Source: an uncultured Butyrivibrio sp.
GTDB lineage: Bacteria > Bacillota > Clostridia > Lachnospirales > Lachnospiraceae
Direction: 5' to 3'
Assembly: GCF_947169445.1 (NCBI RefSeq)
Contig: NZ_CAMVPU010000006.1
Span: 61,742-125,741, forward strand
DNA length: 64,000 nucleotides
This document shows, one piece after another, positions 8,168-16,756 of this stretch (positions within the stretch are counted from its first letter, which is position 1; the number at the start of each line of letters is the position of its first letter). The notes beneath the pieces were generated by a model. That model was not told the origin of the DNA. It did no database searches and saw only the letters and a list, made by a program, of their open reading frames with translations. The position numbers and the translations under genes are program-made.

Positions 8168-9178
8168 TCACATCTTAATACCCGTTGACGCAATACTCTC
8201 AACGAATGATCTCTGAGCGAAGAGGTAAAGTGCGATCAAAGGTACAATGATCATAAGAGTTCCAGTTGCAAGAATACAGTTTGAATAAGCAACTGAAATT
8301 GTTGTCTTAACGCCGTTAATTCTCTGAATATATGCACCAAGGCTATCTACGATTCTTGAAAGAGCTGTACTTACGAGCTTTGTGTTACCAAGGAACATTC
8401 TGGAATAGAATCCATCTGTCCACTGCCATACAAATGAGAACAAAAAGCAAGAAGTAAGAATAGGTGTTGCCTGTGGAAGCATAATTCTTATGAATGTCTT
8501 AAGTGTTCCACAACCATCAACGTATGCAGCTTCTTCAAGGTCTCCTGGGATGTTACGGAAATACTGACGGATCATGTAGATATACAGACCGTTCTTAAGT
8601 CCCATACATCCGGCACTCATAAGATAATAAGGAATTTTTGAACCACGAAGATTGATTGAATCTCCGGTTATCAGCTTAAAGAGTCCAAGGACATCGAAAT
8701 ATCTAAAGTGCAAGTGCAGTGAGCTGGCAATTGTCTGCGGTGGAATAAGGATTACAAGGATAACCATTGCAAACCAGAACTTCTTAAGAGGAAATTCAAA
8801 TCTTGCAAATCCATATCCAACCAAAGTACATACTGCAATCTGAAGAGCAGCTACTGTAAGTGAAACAATAAGTGAGTTTAAAACTGCCTGCTTGTAGCTC
8901 ATAAGCTCAGCCGCAAGTCTGTAGTTACCTGTAGTAAAGTGCTCAGGAATTGAAACCACGATAGGATTATACAAATCTTTTTCTGTCATGAAGCTGACTG
9001 AAATCTTGTTAAATATTGGCTGAAGGATCAAAAAGCACATTCCGAATAAAAGAATGAATCTGATGATACTTACAGCTTTTTGTGTTACTACCTTCTGAAG
9101 GAGATATCCGCCGGAGAGCTTGTTTCTTTCCCAAAAGGTTAGTTTTTTGTATCCTGCATTATTCTCCACATTAGTCAT
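8168..9178 (-). CDS. Carbohydrate ABC transporter permease (MalG type)
   Basis: A 336-residue inner-membrane permease with six predicted spans and the EAA motif EAAYVDGCGTLKTF in the last cytoplasmic loop, which contacts the ATPase. Its start overlaps the end of the partner permease by eight bases. No ATP-binding subunit is encoded in this window, so a shared MsmK/MsmX-type ATPase is expected elsewhere. The stop codon lies inside the inverted end of the repeat element that follows. Confidence 0.93.
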   Translation of the reverse strand: MTNVENNAGYKKLTFWERNKLSGGYLLQKVVTQKAVSIIRFILLFGMCFLILQPIFNKISVSFMTEKDLYNPIVVSIPEHFTTGNYRLAAELMSYKQAVLNSLIVSLTVAALQIAVCTLVGYGFARFEFPLKKFWFAMVILVILIPPQTIASSLHLHFRYFDVLGLFKLITGDSINLRGSKIPYYLMSAGCMGLKNGLYIYMIRQYFRNIPGDLEEAAYVDGCGTLKTFIRIMLPQATPILTSCFLFSFVWQWTDGFYSRMFLGNTKLVSTALSRIVDSLGAYIQRINGVKTTISVAYSNCILATGTLMIIVPLIALYLFAQRSFVESIASTGIKM

Positions 9179-10079
9179 AGTAATAAACCCTCTTTGAAAT
9201 GAAAAATGATGTAATTCCTACAAAAGCAAGTACCAACATGAAATAAATCCAGGACATTGCTGATGCATTACCATATTGCTGCTGGTCGATCATAACCTTC
9301 TGAATCTTCTCGATAACTGAGTTATCAGATCTCATACAGAAATCAACTACTGTGTAAACCCAGTTAACAAGGAACAATGAGCTGATCATCGGGAAAGTGA
9401 TCTTCCATAAGCTTTCCCACTTTGTACAACCTTCAATGTCTGCGGCTTCATACATACTTGATGAAATAGTCTGAAGTCCTGACAGGAAGATAATGATCTG
9501 GATACCTGAAGCAAGCGCTACATCATAAATGTTATCAATTACTTCGAAAACCTTTTCATAAGCTCTTACACCAACCCCCGCTGTTCTTAAGATACTCTCA
9601 AGAGCCGCTGTTACGCTTATTCCGCTTGAACTCTGTTCAATAGTCTGTGCAAGCTGATCCATAAGCTGGTTGTTGGACTCAAGTCCTACGATTACTCCGG
9701 ATGAAAGGATAACCGGAAGGAAGAAAATTGCTCTTACAAGTGCTCTTCCCTTAAATTTCTGATTAAGTATCAATGCTACAAAGAAGCTAAATACAATAAT
9801 CGCTAATGAATATACCATCATTCTGGTTACTTCCTCCCAGAGTAGCCTGTTATATTCAGGATCTACTCTGAAAGCGAAGATGTAGTTTGTTATTCCATTG
9901 AAAGTCTTTGTAACCTGTCCTGCCGCAAGATTTACCTCACAGAAGCTCATGTAACAAGACTCAAAAAGTGGCTTGACCATAAAGACCAAAAAGCCAATTA
10001 TGAACGGAGATATGAAAAGATATCCCGATATTGCCTTACGCTTTTGAAGCCCGGCTAATTTGTTTTTTTGCTTACTCAT
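9171..10079 (-). CDS. Sugar ABC transporter permease (MalF type)
   Basis: A 302-residue permease with about six spans and the EAA loop EAADIEGCTKWESLW. It pairs with the MalG-type protein encoded next. The ATG at 10079 is preferred, with GAGAGG eight bases upstream; a GTG two codons earlier is too close to that site. A periplasmic-side loop of about 60 residues between spans 2 and 3 is longer than usual. It sits in the same transcript as the DUF5696 gene upstream. Confidence 0.92.
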   Translation of the reverse strand: MSKQKNKLAGLQKRKAISGYLFISPFIIGFLVFMVKPLFESCYMSFCEVNLAAGQVTKTFNGITNYIFAFRVDPEYNRLLWEEVTRMMVYSLAIIVFSFFVALILNQKFKGRALVRAIFFLPVILSSGVIVGLESNNQLMDQLAQTIEQSSSGISVTAALESILRTAGVGVRAYEKVFEVIDNIYDVALASGIQIIIFLSGLQTISSSMYEAADIEGCTKWESLWKITFPMISSLFLVNWVYTVVDFCMRSDNSVIEKIQKVMIDQQQYGNASAMSWIYFMLVLAFVGITSFFISKRVYYYD

Positions 10080-10093
10080 AATCACTGCCTCTC

Positions 10094-12697
10094 TTATCTT
10101 GTTACAACATAATCTCTTGCAGGAACCTTGACACCACCTTCGGTAAAGTCGCTATATCCGTAGTTAACATATACCTTTGTTCCATCTGCGTACTCAGTGC
10201 AGGAAACATCAGATGATAGATTTTCATGTCCAACCATCTCCTGATTGAAGGTATGTCCAAGTTCTTTGTTGTATCTTGTGTATATCTCTGTGATATTGTC
10301 TTTGACAGCATCGAAATATGCACCATAGTACTCAGTGTAAAGTGTCTTCTGTGTTGCGAAAGAGCTTTCTTCCATTACTTCAAAGCAAAGACCTGCACCA
10401 TACTCAGCAGCATAAAGCAACTCATTTTCCATGTTACCATTGGTGTTTATTGCTCTACCTGTGTAATCAACTCTTCCATGTACAGCTAACTGGTAGAACG
10501 GAATACACTCATCAATAATTGTGTACTCACTTCCTCTTAAATCCATTCCTGTTACCATCTGACAGAATGGAACTGCGTAGTCATTACCCATGTTGATCAT
10601 AAGAGGAGTTCCGTTGTTGTTGTAATTCTTTAACTGATCAACCTGTGTTTTAAGTACTGCCTCACGGCTGTTGGTCTTCTTTCTGTAGAAATCTGATGAA
10701 AGATCAGATCCAAGATCCTGGAAAGAAGCACCTGCACTGTACTTGTTTGCTGCATTTACCAGATTGTCAGCATACTTTTTAGCTAAATCTGTATGTAACA
10801 GGAAATAGTTGTGATCTGCATTCTCACGCTGTCCATATGTTACATTACTGTATTCATAAAGTTCAGCTCTTTCCTTACTTATAAACTTAGCTGCATCTCT
10901 ATATGAGAAGAATCCATCTAAGATATTACTGTTAAATGCATACTGTGTAATACCGTTTAGATAAACTGTATTGCCGTTTGCAGCAGCTTTTGTTATCAGA
11001 TTCTGTAAATCTTTCTTACTTCCAAGTGCGCCTATTGTCTTTGCCTTTGAAAGAACCTTCTGATTTACACCACCGTTGCACCATCCTGATAACTTAACGT
11101 GCATATTAGTAAATCCTGCTGCTGTAAGCTCATCAAGGATTGCAGATGCTTCGTTGTAGCTTGTAAGCTTAAGTGGTCTTGAAACCGGTACACCAACGAT
11201 CTGCTTAACTTTGTCAATAGCTCCAACAATCTCAATTGCCACAGGTGTACTCGTATCACTTACAAGATCAAGATAACCTGCATATTCCTTCTGTAAATAC
11301 TCGCCATAAGTCTTTGCCATATCTACATAGCTTCCAGAGTTTACAAACTTGTATCTCTGTGTAAGTGTCTCATCCGGAAGGTCTGTAGCATACTCGAAAA
11401 TAGCACTGTTTGCGATATCACCTACGTCATACTGTTCTCTCTGGCAAACGCTGTACTTGGCATTTACAAAGTTGTAGCTGTGGTTCTTGCCTGCGATATC
11501 AGCCTGGATTGAAGCATAGCTTCTACCATCTTCAAGGATACATACGAAGGAATCATTTCCCTCTGAAATACCATATACGCCATATGAAGACATTGTGTTA
11601 TGTACTACTGCATCTCTTGAAAGACACATATCCCAGCCATAAACATTTGTGTAGTAACTACTCTGTGATGTCTTGCCGTTGTTAAAGTTAATTATCGCTC
11701 CGCCACCTTCAGGAACTACCATGAATCCCTGATCTTCAGTTCCGCCTGCTCCAAAGTATGGAAGAGGAGTGATTGTGTAAATAGGTGTATTTGGATCAAA
11801 GTCCAAATCTGAGAAAGGAACCTCTACTACAAGATCTTTTCCATCAAGCTTATAAATAATGCTTGCATTAAATATAGGTGTATCAGATGTCTTTGATGAA
11901 AGATCAAGTTCCTTATCAGCAAGGTAGTCATCATATGTATATCCGGCTGCCGCAAACTTATCCTGAATAGTCTTCTTTACGTTTTCCTTAGTAGCTGACC
12001 TAAGAACGTATATAACATCAGTCTCTATAATAGGATAATTAGCTAAAAGCTCGTCTTTATCATCCTTTGGTGTAAGCTTGTTGATATCATACTTTTTGTA
12101 GTACTGCTTGATAAGATCAGATTCCTTTTTATCAAGCTTACCCATATACTCCTCAAACCTTGTCTTGGTGATAACCGGAGGAATTGTAAATTCCTTCTCG
12201 ACACTACCAAGTGAGTAGTTAACTCTTATCTCATTCTCACCGGGAATTATTTCGTAAATTCCGTTCAGAGCACTAAATCCATATGAGTTATAAGTTGTCT
12301 CAAGTCCCTGTGTAATTGAATAGGACATAATGAATGGAGATTGTAAAAATGCTTTCTGATCTTCAAGAGCAAGTGCATCTTCTGCTGCTCCCTGAGGGTT
12401 TGAATACCAAACCTTGCCGCTGTCCTTAACTTCAATAGAGAACTCTGTTGTCTTTGGATCCATGGTCAGCTTTAACTGTCCATTATCTACTACTACCGGC
12501 TCTTCTCCACCTTCATAAGCATATGGTGGAATGGCCTCTTTTACTTCTGTAGGAGCTTTTGTACTTACTACGTATATTACACCGCCTATCAACAGCAAAA
12601 GAATTATGATTGAGGGAAGTAGTTTCAAAAATCCGCTCAATATTTTTTGCAGAAATTCATTTTGTATTTTATTCTTATCTTTTTTCAACTTCGTCAC
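10094..12697 (-). CDS. DUF5696-type membrane-anchored protein
   Basis: An 867-residue protein with one N-terminal membrane span (about 17-47) and a large extracellular part. The N-terminal half is beta-rich. The C-terminal half resembles an alpha/beta barrel: KLSGWCNGGVN, then a stretch with paired acidic residues (SFQDLGSD), then INMGND and IDECIPFYQ, giving conserved Asp/Glu that look like glycosidase active-site positions. I recognise the family as DUF5696, often found beside sugar ABC transporters; catalytic activity is unproven. It starts with GTG after AGGA and AAGGG. It lies between the two permease pairs and is co-transcribed with both. Confidence 0.8.
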   Translation of the reverse strand: MTKLKKDKNKIQNEFLQKILSGFLKLLPSIIILLLLIGGVIYVVSTKAPTEVKEAIPPYAYEGGEEPVVVDNGQLKLTMDPKTTEFSIEVKDSGKVWYSNPQGAAEDALALEDQKAFLQSPFIMSYSITQGLETTYNSYGFSALNGIYEIIPGENEIRVNYSLGSVEKEFTIPPVITKTRFEEYMGKLDKKESDLIKQYYKKYDINKLTPKDDKDELLANYPIIETDVIYVLRSATKENVKKTIQDKFAAAGYTYDDYLADKELDLSSKTSDTPIFNASIIYKLDGKDLVVEVPFSDLDFDPNTPIYTITPLPYFGAGGTEDQGFMVVPEGGGAIINFNNGKTSQSSYYTNVYGWDMCLSRDAVVHNTMSSYGVYGISEGNDSFVCILEDGRSYASIQADIAGKNHSYNFVNAKYSVCQREQYDVGDIANSAIFEYATDLPDETLTQRYKFVNSGSYVDMAKTYGEYLQKEYAGYLDLVSDTSTPVAIEIVGAIDKVKQIVGVPVSRPLKLTSYNEASAILDELTAAGFTNMHVKLSGWCNGGVNQKVLSKAKTIGALGSKKDLQNLITKAAANGNTVYLNGITQYAFNSNILDGFFSYRDAAKFISKERAELYEYSNVTYGQRENADHNYFLLHTDLAKKYADNLVNAANKYSAGASFQDLGSDLSSDFYRKKTNSREAVLKTQVDQLKNYNNNGTPLMINMGNDYAVPFCQMVTGMDLRGSEYTIIDECIPFYQLAVHGRVDYTGRAINTNGNMENELLYAAEYGAGLCFEVMEESSFATQKTLYTEYYGAYFDAVKDNITEIYTRYNKELGHTFNQEMVGHENLSSDVSCTEYADGTKVYVNYGYSDFTEGGVKVPARDYVVTR

Positions 12698-12707
12698 CCC
12701 TTCATTC

Positions 12708-13367
12708 CTACATTCGGAACATTAATTCTTTTGCCAGGGAAATGAAATATGCAACACCCTGTGAAATCATGCTAAAGAAGATCATCAGAATAAAGATCAT
12801 GACTAGCATTGCAAACAAAGTTGCCACAGTGAACAAAAGATTTTTACCAGCCGAGTACTCATGTATCTGTCCCATCGCTGCTATAACCAAAAGTGCTGCC
12901 CAAACCAGCGAAAGAGCACTTACTACGCTATAGAACTCAGCTTCATCTACTGTTACAAAGTTACTGAAAACCATAAGCGGGAACTGGATAAGCGGATAAG
13001 GAGTAAGTGCATAACATGTTGCCATATATACCTGACCGAGCCTGCCCTTACCATCAAACAATGTTGTAAGTCCCCAGTTTCCAACTACCCAAAGGGCTAA
13101 TGGGAAAAGAATACTTGCCAGATAAAGGAAAATATTCAAATCCTCCCAGTAAACTGTTAAGAAAATAAAACTTGTATATCTAAGCTTTAAAATACGAATC
13201 AGAAGTGTAAAGAACAAAATCGTATTGGCTGCTGCTATCGTTCCTCTTTTTTCATGTGTCAGATCCCAGAAACCGTCCAATGGATGCGTGATGCAATAGA
13301 GCGCGTATTTCAGGGAGTCAAAATATTTATCTTTAGGATTATCAAACTGTTTTGTATTCGTTATCAT
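12708..13367 (-). CDS. YIP1-family polytopic membrane protein
   Basis: A 219-residue integral membrane protein with five predicted spans, of the Yip1 domain type by topology and the N-terminal WDLTHEKRG segment. The biochemical role is unknown. It overlaps the upstream NHL-TPR gene by four bases and lies ten bases before the DUF5696 gene, so the three proteins are made together from the xylanase transcript. A membrane scaffold for surface sugar capture is a possible role by context. Confidence 0.7.
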   Translation of the reverse strand: MITNTKQFDNPKDKYFDSLKYALYCITHPLDGFWDLTHEKRGTIAAANTILFFTLLIRILKLRYTSFIFLTVYWEDLNIFLYLASILFPLALWVVGNWGLTTLFDGKGRLGQVYMATCYALTPYPLIQFPLMVFSNFVTVDEAEFYSVVSALSLVWAALLVIAAMGQIHEYSAGKNLLFTVATLFAMLVMIFILMIFFSMISQGVAYFISLAKELMFRM

Positions 13368-14890
13368 TTTTCCTCACCCGTTTTCCCTATTACAAAAATA
13401 TCTGCAGTATCTATTTCATGCCTTATTGCCTTAACCCTTCCAATTGTAAGAGGTATAAGGAATAGTGCCAGGATTACCAGAACAATTATTACAATATGTT
13501 CCTCAACCCATATTTTTCTATACTGTTTATATGCCTTTGAATAGTTGTCCGCGTCATACTTAAGCTCAAAATACTTCATAGCCTCTTCATACTCTTCCTG
13601 ACGGAGGAGTGCTCTTCCTATTCCGATATAAGCAAGATCGTAGTTACCATTCTGGTTCATTACTTCCTGCCATGCATTTCCTGACTCTTCGTAATGACCT
13701 TTATCAAACTCCTCAAATGCTGTATACACCAATTCGCCAAACTGTGTCGGAACGAAAGATGATATTGAGCAATCAAGGCTGTCTACAACATAAAGTTCAT
13801 GTCCTATATGCTCGATGGCTGATGGTCTTCTGAAATAACCATCCATGTTACCGTTGCCACCAAAAGCGAATACCATTTTACCCTGATCGTCATAGCCGAA
13901 AAGTCTTCCTCTGTTTCTATCAAGACATACATACACGTCATTATCTAAAACAGTAACATCAGTAAGAATTGAAGGTCCTTCATATCCACCACCAGATCCA
14001 AGGTAAAGATCTCCACCCACTGACCAGTCTCCGTTGGAAACCAGGATATCACTGCCCATAAGATTCAGCTTTCTGACTGCGTTCTCATCAGCTCTTGCCT
14101 GGTCTACTGTACGAGCCTTTGTTGCGTAAATGAAGCCTTCATAATCCATATAGATATTCTCATATTCTGTAGGAACGAAAGACTCCATCTTTGCACGCTG
14201 CTCCTGAGAAGCAAGCTTTTTCCAAATATAATCGGTCCATTCAAAGGTAACCGGTGTAGCTCCTACAAATCCTGAGAAAGTTCCATCGTTCTCATATTTG
14301 ATAAGACCTTTGTTGATACCTGTCGCTATACAGTAAACACGTTCTGCTGTATCAACTGCAAGCTTTGTTGGCTGGAATACAAGCTTAGGATCAAGTGTGT
14401 TATCTGTTGGTTTAACGAAATCCATGATATAATTCAGATCTTTGTCTACCTTGATAACTCTTGCATTTCCCTGATCTGCTATAAAGAGGTTTCCATCCTC
14501 TGAAACTGCAACATCCGTAGGATTGTTAAGTTCTGCAGGTTCAGCTCCGTTGATGGTATCAATTATCCTGACTACTTCAAGCTGTTCAGGTGATAATCTA
14601 TTAAGCTCGATGATTCTATTGTTTCCGCTATCGCAAAGATAAAGCGTATTACCTTCAGCGAAAAGTCCCTGAGGGTTCTTGAGTTTTACGTCAAGCCCTA
14701 ACTCTGAACTGGTGAATACTTTACAGGGATTGTAGAAATCCGCACTGTTCATGTAATCGCCCCAGTAATCGTAGTTATATGTATAGCTACGTTCATTTGT
14801 ACTTGCTTTAACCTGAAGTGGCTGAAGAAATGCAGTTGCTATCGCAAGTATTGCCATTCCAGTCTTTAAAAAGAAATTCTTCTTACGCAT
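13364..14890 (-). CDS. NHL-repeat and TPR surface protein
   Basis: A 508-residue exported protein. It has a signal peptide (about 1-29), an NHL-type beta-propeller (about 60-380, with repeated segments such as NPTDVAVSEDGNLFIADQGN and RPSAIEHIGHELYVVDS), two TPR-like helices (about 385-455, including GIGRALLRQEEYEEAMKYF) and a C-terminal membrane span (about 468-490) followed by a short cytoplasmic tail. This is an outside propeller tethered to the membrane. It may bind carbohydrate or organise the import complex. It sits between the second permease pair and YIP1. Confidence 0.8.
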   Translation of the reverse strand: MRKKNFFLKTGMAILAIATAFLQPLQVKASTNERSYTYNYDYWGDYMNSADFYNPCKVFTSSELGLDVKLKNPQGLFAEGNTLYLCDSGNNRIIELNRLSPEQLEVVRIIDTINGAEPAELNNPTDVAVSEDGNLFIADQGNARVIKVDKDLNYIMDFVKPTDNTLDPKLVFQPTKLAVDTAERVYCIATGINKGLIKYENDGTFSGFVGATPVTFEWTDYIWKKLASQEQRAKMESFVPTEYENIYMDYEGFIYATKARTVDQARADENAVRKLNLMGSDILVSNGDWSVGGDLYLGSGGGYEGPSILTDVTVLDNDVYVCLDRNRGRLFGYDDQGKMVFAFGGNGNMDGYFRRPSAIEHIGHELYVVDSLDCSISSFVPTQFGELVYTAFEEFDKGHYEESGNAWQEVMNQNGNYDLAYIGIGRALLRQEEYEEAMKYFELKYDADNYSKAYKQYRKIWVEEHIVIIVLVILALFLIPLTIGRVKAIRHEIDTADIFVIGKTGEEK

Positions 14891-14910
14891 AATAACTTCA
14901 ACCTTTCAAA

Positions 14911-15774
14911 TTAATCCTTAAGTCCTGAGCTAGCCATTGTTTCAAGAATCTGGCTCTCTGAGAATACGAAGATAAGAATAGGAACAATCATTACTACTAC
15001 AAGAACCGCAGCACCCTGACCTGTCCTTGCAATACCGCCTGATTGAATCTGCTGAAGAGCAAATACAAGCGTTTTCTTTTCCTCAGAATAAATATATGTT
15101 GATGCTCTGTTATTCCAAAGTCCCTGAACTGAGAAAATGATAAGTGTCATCCAGGCAGGTTTTACGTTTGGCATAACGATTCTTGAAAATACTGTCCACT
15201 CGTTTGCTCCGTCGATCTTGGCAGCTTCGATAAGTGCTGTCGGAAGACCTTCCATGAACTGCTTCATAAGGAACAGTCCCATTGGAGAAGCAAATGCCGG
15301 AATGATGATTGCCCAGTATGTATCAATCCATCCGAGCTTATTTAATATAAGGTAGTTAGGAATTGCTGTTACCCAACCTGTGAACATCATGGCAACTGTT
15401 ACAACTTTGAAGAAAGTTTTATTGCCAGGGAAATCGTACTTAGCAAGTACGAATGCACCCATGGAAGCAATGATAAGATGTCCTGCTGTTCCAACAAATG
15501 TAATGAATACTGTGTTGAAAAGATATCTTGTAAAGGTAACCCATGACTTACCCATTGTAACGAATAAGTCTGAGAAGTTATCAAGTGTAGGATGCTGTGC
15601 AAAAATCTTTGGTGGGAATTTGAACAGCTCATCCAATGGCTTCAAAGCACTACTTACCGCATATATGATTGGGAACGCCATAACAAAAGCTACCAACAAA
15701 AGGAAAAAGTAAAGTGCTATGTCACCGGCTATTGATCTATTTGGCTTTCTTTTCTTTATTATTTTTGCGCTCAT
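14911..15774 (-). CDS. Carbohydrate ABC transporter permease (MalG type), second set
   Basis: A 287-residue permease with six spans and the EAA loop EAAKIDGANEWTVFSRIVMP. The ATG at 15774 is used, one base after the stop of the partner permease; GGAGAG lies 12 bases upstream, and a TTG four codons earlier is too close to it. It works with the 15776-16714 permease and probably the 985-residue binding protein encoded just upstream. Confidence 0.93.
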   Translation of the reverse strand: MSAKIIKKRKPNRSIAGDIALYFFLLLVAFVMAFPIIYAVSSALKPLDELFKFPPKIFAQHPTLDNFSDLFVTMGKSWVTFTRYLFNTVFITFVGTAGHLIIASMGAFVLAKYDFPGNKTFFKVVTVAMMFTGWVTAIPNYLILNKLGWIDTYWAIIIPAFASPMGLFLMKQFMEGLPTALIEAAKIDGANEWTVFSRIVMPNVKPAWMTLIIFSVQGLWNNRASTYIYSEEKKTLVFALQQIQSGGIARTGQGAAVLVVVMIVPILIFVFSESQILETMASSGLKD

Positions 15775-15775
15775 A

Positions 15776-16714
15776 TCAAGTACCAACTCTCCTTAACAGA
15801 CTCTGGATTGCCTTGTTGCAAAGTATCATCATGAGGAACAGGATTGTTGCTATTGCACAGGCATAACCCATTTCAAATCTTGAATAACCATAGTCAAACA
15901 GGTGTGTTACGATGGTACGCGCTGCGTAATCTGTACTTGGATATCCGCAAAGAGCCATTGTTACATCTGCAACACCGAATGAAGAAGTAATTGTCATAAC
16001 CGCACCGAACATAAGCATCGGCTTCATGCTTGGAAGTGTGATGAACCACAGCTCCTGCCATCTGTTCTTGATACCATCCATGTAACCGGCTTCGAACATT
16101 GATCTGTCAACACCCTGAAGTCCTGCTACGAAGGAAAGGAATCCGGTTCCCAAACTCATCCACAAAATAACGATCATACAAATAGGAAGCATGTATTTCG
16201 GATCGATGAGCCACAACTTAGCTGTATCAATGATGCCCAAATTCATAAGAAAGGCATTTACATATCCGTATGCATCTCCTCTGAAGAATACTGAGAAGAT
16301 TACATAACAGTTACCCGCAATGGAAGGGGCGTAGAACACGATGACGGCTATACTTCTAATCCATACTGGTAGCTCGTTGATGAGCCAGGCAAAAAGGAAG
16401 GATAGAATATATCCAAGGGGTCCTGTGATTAGAGCTATCATCAACGTGTTCTTAACGCCTATCAGAAAGATATCATCCTGTAGAACCAGTGAGATATAGT
16501 TCTGCAATCCAATGAACCGAGGAGGTTCAAGAATATTGTAATATGTGAAGCTGTAGTAGATTGAAGCTACTACTGGGAACACATAAAACATCGTGAAAAG
16601 TATTGCATAGGGTGCCAGGAAGAGGTAGCACATCTTGCGGTTCTTTGCCTTCTTCCAGGCAACATTCATATTATGTTTTCGTAGTGTAAAATACTTCTGA
16701 AGATATTCCTTCAT
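15776..16714 (-). CDS. Sugar ABC transporter permease (MalF type), second set
   Basis: A 312-residue permease with a basic cytoplasmic N-terminus, six spans and the loop EAGYMDGIKNRWQELW, where the usual EAA is EAG. GAGGAG precedes the ATG. It is the second gene after the anchored binding protein 16757-19714. As for the first set, no ATPase gene is nearby. Confidence 0.92.
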   Translation of the reverse strand: MKEYLQKYFTLRKHNMNVAWKKAKNRKMCYLFLAPYAILFTMFYVFPVVASIYYSFTYYNILEPPRFIGLQNYISLVLQDDIFLIGVKNTLMIALITGPLGYILSFLFAWLINELPVWIRSIAVIVFYAPSIAGNCYVIFSVFFRGDAYGYVNAFLMNLGIIDTAKLWLIDPKYMLPICMIVILWMSLGTGFLSFVAGLQGVDRSMFEAGYMDGIKNRWQELWFITLPSMKPMLMFGAVMTITSSFGVADVTMALCGYPSTDYAARTIVTHLFDYGYSRFEMGYACAIATILFLMMILCNKAIQSLLRRVGT

Positions 16715-16756
16715 TGCCTTTATCTCCTCTATAGACGCCAGTTTATATCTGCGCTG

